DNA of 64,000 bases from Acanthosoma haemorrhoidale (lineage: Eukaryota; Arthropoda; Insecta; Hemiptera; Acanthosomatidae), in the NCBI GenBank assembly GCA_930367205.1, contig OV884009.1, positions 121,962,639 to 122,026,638 on the forward strand, read 5' to 3'. Position numbers and translations under genes: made by a program. Below are positions 21,374 through 31,555 of this stretch, piece by piece. A model generated the notes under the pieces. It saw nothing but the letters and a program-made list of their open reading frames with translations, was not told the DNA's origin and did no database searches. Position 1 is the first letter of the stretch. Every line of letters starts with the position of its first letter.

Positions 21374-22261
21374 TGTTTACGCTGAACTACCCGTGGAGCA
21401 TTATATACTTCCAAGTGGTAATTCAAAACTGGTTGGTTCATTAGCATGAACTAGTGGACTGTAAATTAATGAAAATAAGAGTTGATGCCAATTCACAATA
21501 CATTTATTCTAAAATTAAACAGAATATTATAAAAAAAATTTCATAAAAAAAAATGAGGAGCAAAATAAAATACCCAGGCCTGGTTAATAATAATAAAATT
21601 TGCCAATGTAAGACAGACTGGTTTCAAAATAAAAAATGTCTTTTATCCTTAATAATTAAAGGAATTAACCAAATTCTCGTCACTTTTAGTGTATATATGA
21701 AATAAGTGTATATTCACGCAGCGGCAAGTTGCAGTTCAAGCGCTCTCGCGGGTGCGGGCTGCAAACAAAACGTAGAGCTGTCGTGGTCAGGTTGAGGCTC
21801 AAAAAAAAATCCAACCGCTGGGCGGCGATTCCAAGCTCCAAGGGGAACGTTGAATATCATATAGGTATGATTTTGGCCAAATGGCCAATTAAATCTGAGA
21901 TCGGTACACCTTAACCCTTCAGACGTTACCTCAACACTGACGTAAATGGGCTTGGGCCCACAAGTTCCCCTACCAAAAGTCCAAAGTGCCACTGTCCTAG
22001 GTATGGAATTTTCCTTTAGGTATTTAACTTAGATTACAATTTAATTTTACGAAATATAATGAACAGAAATTACACAATCATATTTTACATGAACAATCAA
22101 AAAAAAAAATTACGATTTTTATTTACAGTTTTTTACGTCAGTAACGAAAATAATAAATAATTAAATCTAACAAACAAATTAATTTTTTAAATAAAGATAA
22201 AAAAATTAATTCAATTTACTTCACTTTTCCAACAAAACAAAAACTTTATCTGGCCTTAACA
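21374..22261 (-). repeat. E4 5' LTR (888 bp)
   Basis: Bounded by TGTTTACG at 21374 and CA at 22260-22261, next to the GTTAG target duplication. It contains a more GC-rich block (about 21715-22000) with a CGCTCTCGCGGGTGCGGGC motif, a likely promoter or regulatory part. No long ORF. Confidence 0.85.
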
Positions 22262-22316
22262 GTTAGTTTGACTTTTATTAATGGCGTCATTACTCGTTTT
22301 TTTGATCTGATTCGTT

Positions 22317-23390
22317 CTATTCGGATTCTATTACTGAATTGTTTACGTGTCTAATATTTTTTGTACCTTTATCATTTTTTTTATTGAACCAGCAAGCGGT
22401 TTCTGCGTGGAATCTTTTCCCTTTATTTAATTTTTCGCAGGTTGTGCATGGTGTTTTATTTTTATCTTCCGCGTTTGTACCGGTTTTTTTATTAAAAGAT
22501 TTTTTTCTCACCATGTGTTCATATTTGTTCAACTCGTTGAATAAATCTGAAGTTTCTCTTATCATTTCTCTATCAATTCTGTTAAAAATGAATTCCGGAA
22601 GTCCTGCTGCAATGAGATCGATGAGAGTTCCCTTTTCTATTGTTTGTCGCATATCTATTAAAAGTTTTTCTTTTCTTATTGCATAATCTATTAAAAGTCC
22701 TTCTCTGTATTTGAAATGTAGTGCATAGGTAACTGGGTTCTAGCCTTTTGTAGCGAATGTTTCAGAAAAGTTCTTTTTCCATTCATCCCATGTCCCATGC
22801 ACTGTTAATTTTGTAAACATTGAGCTGAACCAATCTTTGCAGGAGCCTTCCATGAAGAATCGGAGTACTTCAATTTTTTGGGAGTCTTCATTTATATTAA
22901 ATCGATTGCATTCTTGTTCAAAAATTTCCATCCATCGGCTTGGGTTTGGATTTTTACTCGTGAATCTGTCGATAATGAATTTCTCTGTTATGTGTTTTAA
23001 ATTGTTGGCTCGTGGATTTTCAATTAATGTTTTAAGTAGTGTATTTAAAGTACTTACGTCTGCATGTCCAGCAGTTATATTTTCTGTTTTGATATTTTCT
23101 AGGTATATGTCATCAAATTGTAAATTTTCTTCTGCATCTACATAAGTTTCTTTGATTTCCTTTGTCAATTTTATCCAGATATTACGCTCTTGGTGCCTTT
23201 TTTTCAACGAATTTTTTACCTTCTTAAAAGCGTTAGTGGTGATTAATTGTTCATGGAGGTTTGCATTTTGCAATTCTTCTGGGATTTTGAAAATTCTATC
23301 ATCCTCGGTAGCTATCGAGGTTATGCCAATTACATTACTTTTTTCGTCTGTTGTTGGGATTACTTTGAAACAGAATTGTAGCTTTTCCAT
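22317..23390 (-). pseudogene. gag: E3 Gag, one in-frame stop
   Basis: Starts at ATG 23390 (MEKLQFCFKVIPTTDEKSNV). The capsid region reads FTSKNPNPSRWMEIFEQECN and FMEGSCKDWFSSMFTKL, typical of Gypsy Gag. A single TAG near 22740 interrupts the frame, which continues in the same phase to 22317 (DLIAAGLPEFIFNRIDREMI). A CCHC-like knuckle follows (CTTCEKLNKGKRFHAETAC, with a longer-than-usual loop). Pol follows in the -1 frame. Confidence 0.88.
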
Positions 23391-23441
23391 TTTATAATTT
23401 TCTTATAACCCTTGTAATTTAAACGGGAATGTCGTTTTATA

Positions 23442-23778
23442 ATGGTTCTTAGGGACGACAGAAAAACAAGGTTGTGTTGCTCTGTAAAACAAAGTTTATT
23501 TTCTTTTAATTGATAATTAGTTCACGGGTTTACAAATAAAATCTAAATTCATACCTGTAAAACAAAGAAACGACATTCAATGTTTATTCTCCTGTCGATT
23601 CTGTTTGTTTTATAATAACAAATAATTAAAGTAAAATCTTACGTTTAGCTTTTCACTGCTTGCCTAACACTCACGTAACCTCCCTGCTGATAACGCTAGT
23701 ATCATTCTCTTCAACGCCTGCATTATCTACGTTGGCGCGGCGCGCTAATTCAAATTAAAGAAATACATTTTCTTTACA
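23442..23778 (-). repeat. E3 5' LTR
   Basis: Direct repeat of 12195-12531 with about eight differences by eye. The sequence on its inner side (23400-23441) holds no primer-binding site I can name. Confidence 0.9.
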
Positions 23779-23851
23779 TATATATACATTCTATTTACCT
23801 TTTTATTTTATTTTGTATCTTGTTTCGAATTTTTTTTTGTGGGGGAGAACC

Positions 23852-23982
23852 TGTTGTAACCCTGATATGTAACCACTGAAGTAACCTACTCCTGATATAT
23901 ATAGTAATCAAGGATAATCAATGTGATGTTGAATAAAAGTGTACTCAGTAACTGTGTTATGTACTTTATTGAAAACCCAACA
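23852..23982 (+). repeat. E2 3' LTR, internally shortened (131 bp)
   Basis: Starts TGTTGTAACC right after the polypurine tract and ends CCCAACA before ATAAC. It lacks about 310 bp present in the 5' LTR. The gap edges in the 5' LTR are short ATATA repeats, consistent with a deletion between microhomologies. It has one extra partial duplication near the start. Confidence 0.85.
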
Positions 23983-23987
23983 ATAAC

Positions 23988-24954
23988 TATCTATCACATC
24001 CACTCAATCATGACGACGAGTATTGTACAGCATAAGGCGGAGAAAGATCTGAAAGACTTACACAGAATCTTTCCATTATAACACCTGTGCATTTTCCTCC
24101 AAAATCACACAACCTTTCTGAGGATGATTCCTTTTTTAAGACACCTACCTCTCCATAAATCTCCTTGATCTCTTCTCATATCTTAGATCCTCAAAAAAAT
24201 TGCCAGCTAAAGTAATAAAATATTGCACTAAGTAGCAAATGGGAGCTCAAGTGGCAGAGAAAAATGGAGAATTCCCTAGCAGTAAAGTGATCGACAAACC
24301 CTGAAATTGTATGATTTGTCAAGCTTATTCTGTTCTTAACAGACAGTTCAAGATTGCTGAACGCCACCGGACCTCCAACGTAAGAGTTAAGTATGCCGAG
24401 TTATATATGTTACCGTGCAAAAGCAAAATTACAGAATGTCGACAAATACTAAATACGTCGGTGGAACACCGAATACTTGATAATAATATTTTACATTGGA
24501 ACCATCGCCGGTATATATAGTGTTTCGGCAGTAGCGGCAAATTGAGCAATCCGCCAATCTACTCACCTTATAATTACTTGCTGGTTCTTCCCCTGAAGGA
24601 CTATAAAATTAATTGGTAAAAACATACATGAGGACAGCAAGAAATGGTATACCAAATAATTCTTCCAATAAAAGATTTTCAAATTTATTGTCACACTATC
24701 ACTTCCCTTTATACATAAATAAATTCTCGAGAAAAAAAAAACAAATGTTTCAATTGCTGTTTAGAAATAAAAACTAAACCACTTATTAAACTAAATGTAT
24801 ATTTGTCTTTTATTTAGAGCGCTACCATAATACGACCTGAAGACTGGAGATTTGCAGTACGTGGATGTGGTCGATGTCGATATGGCAGTGAACAACACTT
24901 CGACGGGAGCTGCTGACGAATGATTGTCGGTGAGCGGTCGTCTTTTAGCGTCAG
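23988..24954. other. Flank between E2 and E7; one 69-codon ORF, no gene recognised
   Basis: AT-rich sequence. 24311-24520 (+) is open (MICQAYSVLNRQFKIAERHR) but matches no family I know. A slightly GC-richer patch lies at 24830-24950. Confidence 0.35.
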
Positions 24955-25217
24955 TTAAATAATCTTGTTCAAGGAGAGTATTTTAAAAAACTTTATTATG
25001 AATAACAATCTAAACACTGGTATATATACAAATATTAATGAATTACAGCACTAGAACATTCCTTGCCTAAGGCAAAAGGAGAAGTGTTGGGTTTTGGATG
25101 TGGGTTGCTGGATGCAGGTAGTTTAGGGCTAGGCGGGTTGTAAAATAACAAAGGAAGGGTAAACCATATGTCTCAACTGAACTACACATTTTAGCTAAAA
25201 ACGAATATTACATAACT
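24955..25217 (-). repeat. E7 3' LTR (single copy in the window)
   Basis: Defined by the polypurine tract on its right and by resemblance of its left end (TTAAATAATCTTGTTC, then AAAACTTTATTATGAA) to the E6 LTR. The left edge is accurate only to a few bases. Confidence 0.55.
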
Positions 25218-25229
25218 CTTCCCTTTTTT

Positions 25230-26850
25230 AGGTCCTGAACTCCTGGGCAGATAATAGGATTTGATGGATGTTGGTGGAGGAGGCTTGGTAAACAACTCTG
25301 GGGATATCTATTGGGATAGTTTTTGAACAACAGCCTTTATAATATTTGTGACATATAAAAAATAAGATTGTCACAATGATTACAATAATAATGATAATAT
25401 AGAATACATATAATTATTTTCATTGGTTATTAAAGATATTAATTCTACTTGAGTTACATTAGGATCTATTAATTCGGAATTATTATACATTGTTATTTTA
25501 TAAGGTTGTTGGTACATTGTTTTATATTCAGAGTCTACATTTAATTGAGGTATAGTTGTTATATTATCAATTTGGATTTTAAAGGAGTTATCATATAATT
25601 GGTGATATTTATGAGCAACAATATGATTATGAATGGGAGGGATTTCTTTATAACAATCTACATTAGATAAATTAATCAGAGCAGTGTCTGGAAGAAAAAT
25701 AGTGTCGTTATTATAACAATTGTCTAATTTAGGTGTTCTTATAGATAGGTATACATTTAGTTCATCAATATATGTAACATTAGGGTTAGTATTTTTAATA
25801 AAATTACATTGAGATATTTTACCATTATAAAGGATATTAGAGGTAAGTAAATAGTATTATTTTTGTTGCAATTGTCTAACTTACGATTGTTAATAATAGT
25901 ATATGAATTTATATCGTGAATATAATTAATATTGGATAGTTTATGTTGAACTGTAGAATCTAATAATATAATATTTTGTTTATACATTCATTAAGCAGTA
26001 AAGTAGGGTTAGTAAAATAATAGTTATTCATAAGATAGTTACAATTAATGTTATAAAGATTATCTTTTTTTTTTTTTAGTACTAGTGTTTTTTGTATATC
26101 AATAGAATAATAAAGATTAGTTTTATTTACAGGAATTGGTATGAGCAAAGAGGTTCTTACATTTGTTTCTGCTAGTGGCAGGTCTATAAATACATGGAGC
26201 ATTTCCTCATGTATAATACAATGTATTTTGCTCATAAGCCATGATATTTCTGATTTTCTTGGAGTTAAATTTTTATATGTTACATTTTTTGTGTATGTCT
26301 TTGCGTTGAGTCATTTAGTTTGTTATATAAGTTGGTTAAAGTTATATAAATATCTTGAAAAGCTACTTCTTTGCCAATGCTTATCATATTGCCTCTACCC
26401 TTATTAAAATTTTCATTTATTAATTTAATATCCGACTTAAAAGTCTCTATAATTTGTTTATTCAAGTTTACTATCTGTTCAATATTATGTTTGGTATTAA
26501 AGTTGTTACGTTCTACTTTACTTATGACATTGTCATAATGTTGTTGGTCCGTGGCGTCCATAGTACCAGTTAGTCAGCTAATAGCCGTTCCAAGTCCATT
26601 TATCAATCCACGTCTTTGTCTTTTATTATGATTTCTCAGTAGGTCAATTTTATTCTTGGTTCCATGCATCATGTCTACTATCAGAGGGTAGATTTGTTAA
26701 GTTATTATAGAGTAGAGTATGTTTTTTGTATATTGGTTAGTTCTGACTATAATAGGCATATGTTTTAAAAGTGGTATGTTTTGAAGTATTTTTCAATTAC
26801 TTTTACATTGTTTAATGTGTAGTGTACCATTCCGTTAATGTTAGTCAGGT
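25230..26850 (-). pseudogene. env: E7 envelope: baculovirus-F-like fusion protein, broken
   Basis: A basic furin-type site (KRQRR) at about 26610 is followed directly by a glycine-rich fusion-peptide-like segment (GLINGLGTAIS), a stop and then 26561-26280, which is helical (NLNKQIIETFKSDIKLINEN) as in the F-type heptad region. 26235-25960 continues in another frame (MLHVFIDLPLAETNVRTSLL). Weaker open pieces reach about 25230, where an anchoring segment would lie. Stops and frameshifts occur throughout, so no protein can form. F-like Env genes of this layout mark errantiviruses of insects. Confidence 0.75.
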
Positions 26851-26859
26851 CAGTTACTT

Positions 26860-27792
26860 TCAGAGAAGTTTTTTGCAGTCTATATAATTGTCCGAATCAG
26901 CGCAAGTGTCTTTATTGTTATGTGAAACATATTTTCGATGTGTCAGATATTTCTTGCGATATTGTTTAATTTTGTTGGCATGCGATTTCTTTATTTCATT
27001 TTTATCTCTATATTTTACTACTGGTTTATAAGAATTATCATGCTTTTCATGGGTAGTAGTTTTTATCATTAATTGTTCATTATAAATTGTTGGAATGTCT
27101 TTCCGATTTTGGTTTAGTTTTTCTATTCGATCAGTCTTATCTTTTATTATTTTTGTCTTTACAAAGTCATTTATTAGTCTTTTATCATCATGATATTTTT
27201 GAAAATATTGTTCTTTTATTGATTTATTTTGTCTAGTTATTCCAAACGGTTTTGAAAAGTTAATAGCCTTTTTTTCCTTTTTTATGATTATTTTGTGTTT
27301 CTCTATATTTACTACACAAATTTGCTTATTAGAAGAGCGTTGGGAATAAGCAGTCACTTCATTAGAACATAAGTCGTCTTGTATTATCTGTTCGTCTGTT
27401 TGTTGGGGAATAAGTTGCTCTAAATCTATATTTATTGTGTCATATTCTGGACTATCTTTTACTGGGAGTGATTCTATTCCTTCAATGTCCATGCCATCAT
27501 TAGTATAGTTAGTTTCGTCTTCCTTATTTTGATTGTATTTGTTTTTTAATTTTTCTGTTGTTGTTTTATTTTGCGAGTATTTGTGGTCTCTTTTTTCTTT
27601 TAATTTAATACCGTTTATTATTATTTCGTCATTATGACATTTTATTTCGGCTACTTCGTTAGTTTTTTCTGTTTTATCCTTAAGTTTGAGTAAGGAATCA
27701 GTATGATTTAGTGCATATTCTGGTCGGAGGGTTGGTTCTTTGTCATTGCGACCGAAGTCTAAACAAAGGTTCAAATTTTTGGGATATCTCAT
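26860..27792 (-). CDS. E7 Lys/Asn-rich 310-codon ORF, probable internally deleted Pol remnant
   Basis: Open frame without RT, RNase H or integrase motifs. A central piece (TAYSQRSSNKQICVVNIEKH) aligns by eye with the RNase H-integrase linker of E6 (TQHSQASNNEQVWLVDSDKC). I infer that RT/RNase H before it and the integrase core after it were deleted in frame, leaving linker and the basic Pol tail. The start MRYPKNLNLCLDFGRNDKEP is unassigned. The alternative is an accessory protein. It lies just upstream of Env and just downstream of Gag. Confidence 0.45.
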   Translation of the reverse strand: MRYPKNLNLCLDFGRNDKEPTLRPEYALNHTDSLLKLKDKTEKTNEVAEIKCHNDEIIINGIKLKEKRDHKYSQNKTTTEKLKNKYNQNKEDETNYTNDGMDIEGIESLPVKDSPEYDTINIDLEQLIPQQTDEQIIQDDLCSNEVTAYSQRSSNKQICVVNIEKHKIIIKKEKKAINFSKPFGITRQNKSIKEQYFQKYHDDKRLINDFVKTKIIKDKTDRIEKLNQNRKDIPTIYNEQLMIKTTTHEKHDNSYKPVVKYRDKNEIKKSHANKIKQYRKKYLTHRKYVSHNNKDTCADSDNYIDCKKLL

Positions 27793-27799
27793 TAATTTG

Positions 27800-28720
27800 T
27801 TCTTTTTATTGTTTGATCTCTAAGTCCTTATCGTCTTCTGTATAGTGAACGCGATTGCTAGCTGTTCTCATAGAGAAAGTTTGGTTCTCTCTTTGTTGTT
27901 CGTTTTGAATAATTTCTTGCTGTGGTTTGTTGAAGTACTGTCCTTGTTCATGTTGTTCCCATGATTGGTTGTGTCTCTCGTTATTGTCTCGGCTATAGTT
28001 TGGGGTATATTGTCGGTAATTTTGTTGTATTTGTTCCCATGTTTTTTTAAAATTGGGATCATAATTTTTTCCTAGGTAGTTGGGATTTCTTTGTCGTTGG
28101 TTATGATATTGTTGTCTTGGTTCATATATTTCCCTATGATAACTTGGTTGGTATTTGTTTCTTATCTCATATTGTTCTCTTCTTTCGTAATGTTTATGAG
28201 GGTCAAAGTTTCTACCTTTATAATTTGATTGTTGGGGTGCGCGTTTTTTGAGGTTTATCGTAAATTCTTTCTATAATTTCATCGGTTTCTCTTTTTAGAA
28301 ATTGTTCGATATCTTCAAGCGTTTCGTATTTTACATGAATAAGTTGCGCGTTTAATTCTGGGTGTAAATGTCGCTTATAATGGGTAGCTATTTGTAAATC
28401 GTATTCAACCATTTTTGCATTTTTTTGTTCCAAAGTAAATTCGTCATTAGTTCTGATTCTAGCACTTAAATCCTCTCGTAGGATCATTAGTCTGTCAATA
28501 TATGTTAAAGGATGTTCATTGTAATAGGGTTTGGTTTCATAGATTTCACAAATGCTTTTCTCGATGCTTTTAGTGTCTCTAAATTTCTTTTTAATGTCGT
28601 TAAGTAATTGTTCTATGTTAGTATAAAATTTTTTACATGATCTCGCTTTTCCTACAAGTTTATTACGGACGTGTGCTAATAATCTTTGATGGTTTCCTAT
28701 TCTATTTGAATTATTAGCAT
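27800..28720 (-). pseudogene. gag: E7 Gag (5' truncated, frame-broken)
   Basis: 28487-28218 reads LQIATHYKRHLHPELNAQLI and TLEDIEQFLKRETDEIIERI, parallel to E6 Gag (EEAVRNLHPTIAIFLQNMRY). Upstream, in another frame to about 28720, is YYNEHPLTYIDRLMIL (E6: HNENPIEYIERLQIK). The C-terminal part (28200-27800) is rich in Gln, Asn, Tyr and Arg, without CCHC knuckles, as in E6. Frame breaks occur near 28218 and 27868. Confidence 0.75.
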
Positions 28721-28880
28721 TGCATGAATATTCGAATTAATTCGCATTCTCAATATATTTTTTCGATTTTTTTTCTTAACGGTCTCATGAGTTAATTTCG
28801 AAATGCTATGAAATTATTAAGGTGTTCCTATACTAAATGGCTACTTTGGTGTTTGAGTTAATTGAAAATTGGGTTTTAAA

Positions 28881-29525
28881 GGTTGACGGTCATACTTTGT
28901 TTGATGACGTATGTAGAATTTTCCTGTCCGAGTCTTAATTCTTACTTCATATAAGGGATTCTTACTTATGTGAAAATCACGTATTAATTCAATTTGACAT
29001 TCCTTCTCTTCAACGTTGTAACACGTTTTATTTTTTCTAGTAGGTTATAAAACAACAACATTATAGAGAGGTAATCTGCAGTTACCAAACACGCACAACA
29101 CATTTTCCGTATTTTTATTTCTCACTCTAACCAGCGAAATCCATCCAATGCAACTAATGTTGAAGATATCCTTATTTCTCCTATTCCTCTTTCATTTCTT
29201 CCAAAGGCAGTCAATCCGCTGTGTATGATCTCAATGCTCAAATCCTTCAACGACTGGGAGTCCCCCCCCCCAAGAAATAATTTTTCTCACCTACATATTT
29301 CATTTTTAGAACCACTCACTACCCTTTTCTCTGGAAACCTTGAAAGTCATCTAATGATCCCTCATCTTGCCGCCCAGTCTACTTCCAATCCTCTCCAAGT
29401 TTTTGAACGAATCCTACTCAAACGCCCCTTGCCCATATTTGAGTCCAAAAATCTTGCCAGTCAACGATTTGGCTTCCACTTGAAACTCCACTGCTCAACA
29501 AGGTCTCCATGTTTGTGATTACATA
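28881..29525 (+). pseudogene. Jockey-type LINE ORF2, first piece (linker and RT fingers), split by E6
   Basis: Plus-strand reading in shifting frames: NVEDILISPIPLSFLPKAVN (linker before RT), then NPLQVFERILLKRPLPIFES and ASQRFGFHLK, matching the RT segment that precedes a QFGFRxxHST-type motif. The reading resumes at 36080 beyond E6. 28881-29255 is repeated at about 37505-37870. Confidence 0.75.
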
Positions 29526-29745
29526 ATTAAATCAATCCACGAGGAATAGATCTTTTTAAAAACACTTTATTGAAGTACAAAACATACGGGTTGAAAAATA
29601 TAAAGATTACTATGAATGACTTGAGATGTGTCGCGTGACTATCAGAGAATGAATGAGGCCGAGAGCCGTAGGCTCAGCCTATATATACGGGGGAAGTCTC
29701 AACATGGATTAGCCAATGTTTTGGATTAATTATCGTCATCTAACT
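29526..29745 (-). repeat. E6 3' LTR
   Basis: 220 bp, direct repeat of 35859-36079. A TATATATA stretch near 29681 could be the promoter. Confidence 0.9.
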
Positions 29746-29759
29746 CCTCCCTCCCGAAG

Positions 29760-31555
29760 ATTAAGCATTACTCCGGGAATGTGCAAAACAAAGAATCTAA
29801 TCTTACTTACTAAGATATTTGGCACACTCAGAGCATTCATAGTTGTTCTTACAGAGTAACATTCAGTTGAAACTATTAATAATAAGTAAATTTTAAATGG
29901 ACACCACACTTGAAGTAACATTGCTCTAGCATTATTAATTCTCAATTAATAATAATCATTATAGCACGTAAATTCAAGTTTGCAATATGCGTATAGTTCC
30001 AGGGGTACAATAATTTTTACAAAAGTGCATAAAGCGAACATAAAATTTAATCAGAAATAACTTAAAAATGTAAGAGGAAACTTATACTTAACATAGTATT
30101 ATTATTATTGGTTCCTCGATTTGATAAAATATTAAAGAAATTATCCTATACAAAATGTAGCAAAGATATAGTAAATGGTATAGTACTGTATTTGATATGG
30201 CATTATTAAGATATACAGTATGAAATGAAAATTACTATTATCAGTCCGTAGTCTTAATGAATCAAAATTATAAGTACAAAATTAAAATAAAATTTTCTTA
30301 TTAAATCAATATTAGTATGCTTTATTCTTATAACATTGGTAAACGCTTAAATACTAGAAAAGAACTTTATTAATCCTTCAATCATTTATACGTGTTTCGT
30401 GCAGAATATAAACAATATGTACTCTCTAATCTTGCGAACGAGAATAATTAAAATTATTAGTTTCTCAAATTATATCTCGTTAACAGGTCGAAAACTATAG
30501 GAGATATTTACAAGTTTTTTCACACATAAATAAAATATTAATTACAAGTTAACTTGTTGTTCAGAATATATTCTAGAAATATTTTATGGTTACATTGTAA
30601 TGGAAAGGTTTTTCAACTTATAATTAATAGTTCTTACTTAATTATACATATGGATAATTATTCTTTTAATATAGTTAGATTATATGAAGAATAAACAATT
30701 AACAATTAGTTCCATGTTTAATAGCTGTTGACTTAGGTAATAATCCTTCAGTGTAAGTACCTTGTATGTAAATGAAGTTTAAACGATGGATAGTCAGATG
30801 CGGCCTTTAAACCAAAAGCAAATATTTAACTTCAAAAAGCTGATTAGATGTAAAGGCTTAAGCATCGCCTAGTTTGATCCTCGAGGAGTGCAATTATTTG
30901 ACTTTTAATTCTTAAGCGGTAAACAACTTAATCCAAAAAAATAAAAAATAGCCAAATCCTGAATTTGCTATAATCCCTAAATAGCAGATTCTTTGTACTT
31001 TAAAGGATCTGTAGGCAGTTGTTTATAAATGGAATTAAAGTAATTCGGTCTGGTGTATATATGAGTGAATAGATCTTATAATGAACAGCATACAACAAAC
31101 TTAAGACAGTTAAAGCAATTTCGTACTTTTCATTTTGATTTATAACTACCTTTAAAGAACAGTTAATTAACTTGAAACAAATTAAATTATCTAATGGTAA
31201 AGCCGGTAGCTGAAATGTTTTCACTACTACATTCATTATAAACTAATATAAAGAATTAAGACATAAATTCAATAATAACAATAAATTTGTCTTTTAGATA
31301 CCTACAATATAAATGTAGCTTCCAATCTCTCTTGCCAAAAAAAAACTAAATCATTTAGAAACGGATAATATAAGTAAATATAATATACATCTTTTTAAAA
31401 AAATGAATTTTTCTACTGAACATTATGACGTTAGATTAGCCAATCGAAATATAACCCATTTACAAATTTCCTCTATAATTAATTGATGATCGTTTGATCA
31501 TGATTTATTTGATTATACTTCATTAATTTTATCAATATCTATTAAGTCTTGTTTA
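29760..31555 (-). other. E6 3' internal region, no recognisable envelope
   Basis: About 1.8 kb of very AT-rich DNA between the end of pol and the polypurine tract, where errantiviruses carry env. Short frames exist (31236-31000; 29945-29736, the latter with a hydrophobic stretch KIYLLLIVSTECYSV), but none has a furin site or fusion-peptide pattern like that of E7. It may be a fully decayed env or non-env filler. Confidence 0.5.

Larger units (their letters stand above)
15603..22261 (-). mobile_element. E4: BEL/Pao LTR retrotransposon inserted in E3, 3' part replaced
   Basis: Outer ends share TGTTTACGCTGAACTACCCG (starting 15603 and 21374), and identical five bases GTTAG flank the element (15598-15602 and 22262-22266). 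A 5-bp duplication is usual for BEL/Pao. The 5' LTR is 21374-22261 (888 bp). A primer-binding-like TGGTCCTCCGGGCCC follows four bases inside it. Gag-protease lies at 21191-19255 and the start of pol at 16560-16220. The rest of pol and all but about 32 bp of the 3' LTR are missing. Ser-rich coding sequence fills that space. E5 is inserted in the middle. Confidence 0.9.
12195..23778 (-). mobile_element. E3: Gypsy-type LTR retrotransposon inserted in E2
   Basis: LTRs of about 337 bp lie at 12195-12531 and 23442-23778. They differ at about eight positions by eye (roughly 2-3%). The element reads on the minus strand: gag 23390-22317, protease across the E4 insertion, RT/RNase H 15203-13851, integrase 13585-12834, then a polypurine tract seen on the plus strand as TCT plus twelve C (12532-12546). 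The insertion site is a TA-rich run; TATA on both sides (12191-12194 and 23779-23782) is the likely 4-bp duplication, although the exact edge is ambiguous. The element is nearly complete, with few disabling changes apart from the E4 insertion. Confidence 0.92.
8310..23982 (+). mobile_element. E2: outermost Gypsy-type LTR retrotransposon of a four-level nest
   Basis: The 5' LTR (8310-8736) and 3' LTR (23852-23982) share TGTTGTAACC starts and matching ends, and are flanked by the same five bases, ATAAC (8305-8309 and 23983-23987). Own internal sequence runs 8737-12194 and 23783-23851, with the polypurine tract GTGGGGGAGAACC at 23839-23851. Everything between is E3 and its passengers. E2 has gag, partial RT, RNase H and integrase, all with stops and deletions, and no protease was found. 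The shared LTR sequence differs at several positions, making this the oldest layer of the nest. Confidence 0.92.
24955..28880 (-). mobile_element. E7: errantivirus-like Gypsy element, 5' truncated, Pol collapsed, Env remnant present
   Basis: Minus strand, right to left: gag from about 28720, a Lys/Asn-rich pol remnant (27792-26860), a broken envelope gene (about 26850-25230), the polypurine tract (25218-25231, seen as CTTCCCTTTTTTAG on the plus strand) and a 3' LTR (about 24955-25217) starting AGTTATG on the element strand. No 5' LTR is present; at about 28.88 kb the sequence passes into a Jockey-type LINE. The gag is related to that of E6. The element has lost RT and the integrase core. Confidence 0.75.

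Noticed and set aside
25230..26850. A functional envelope gene
   Set aside because: At least one stop right after the fusion-peptide-like segment and several frameshifts; no intact frame.
29225..29518. Separate 97-codon host gene
   Set aside because: Its residues (VFERILLKRPLPIFES) are Jockey-type RT and continue past E6.
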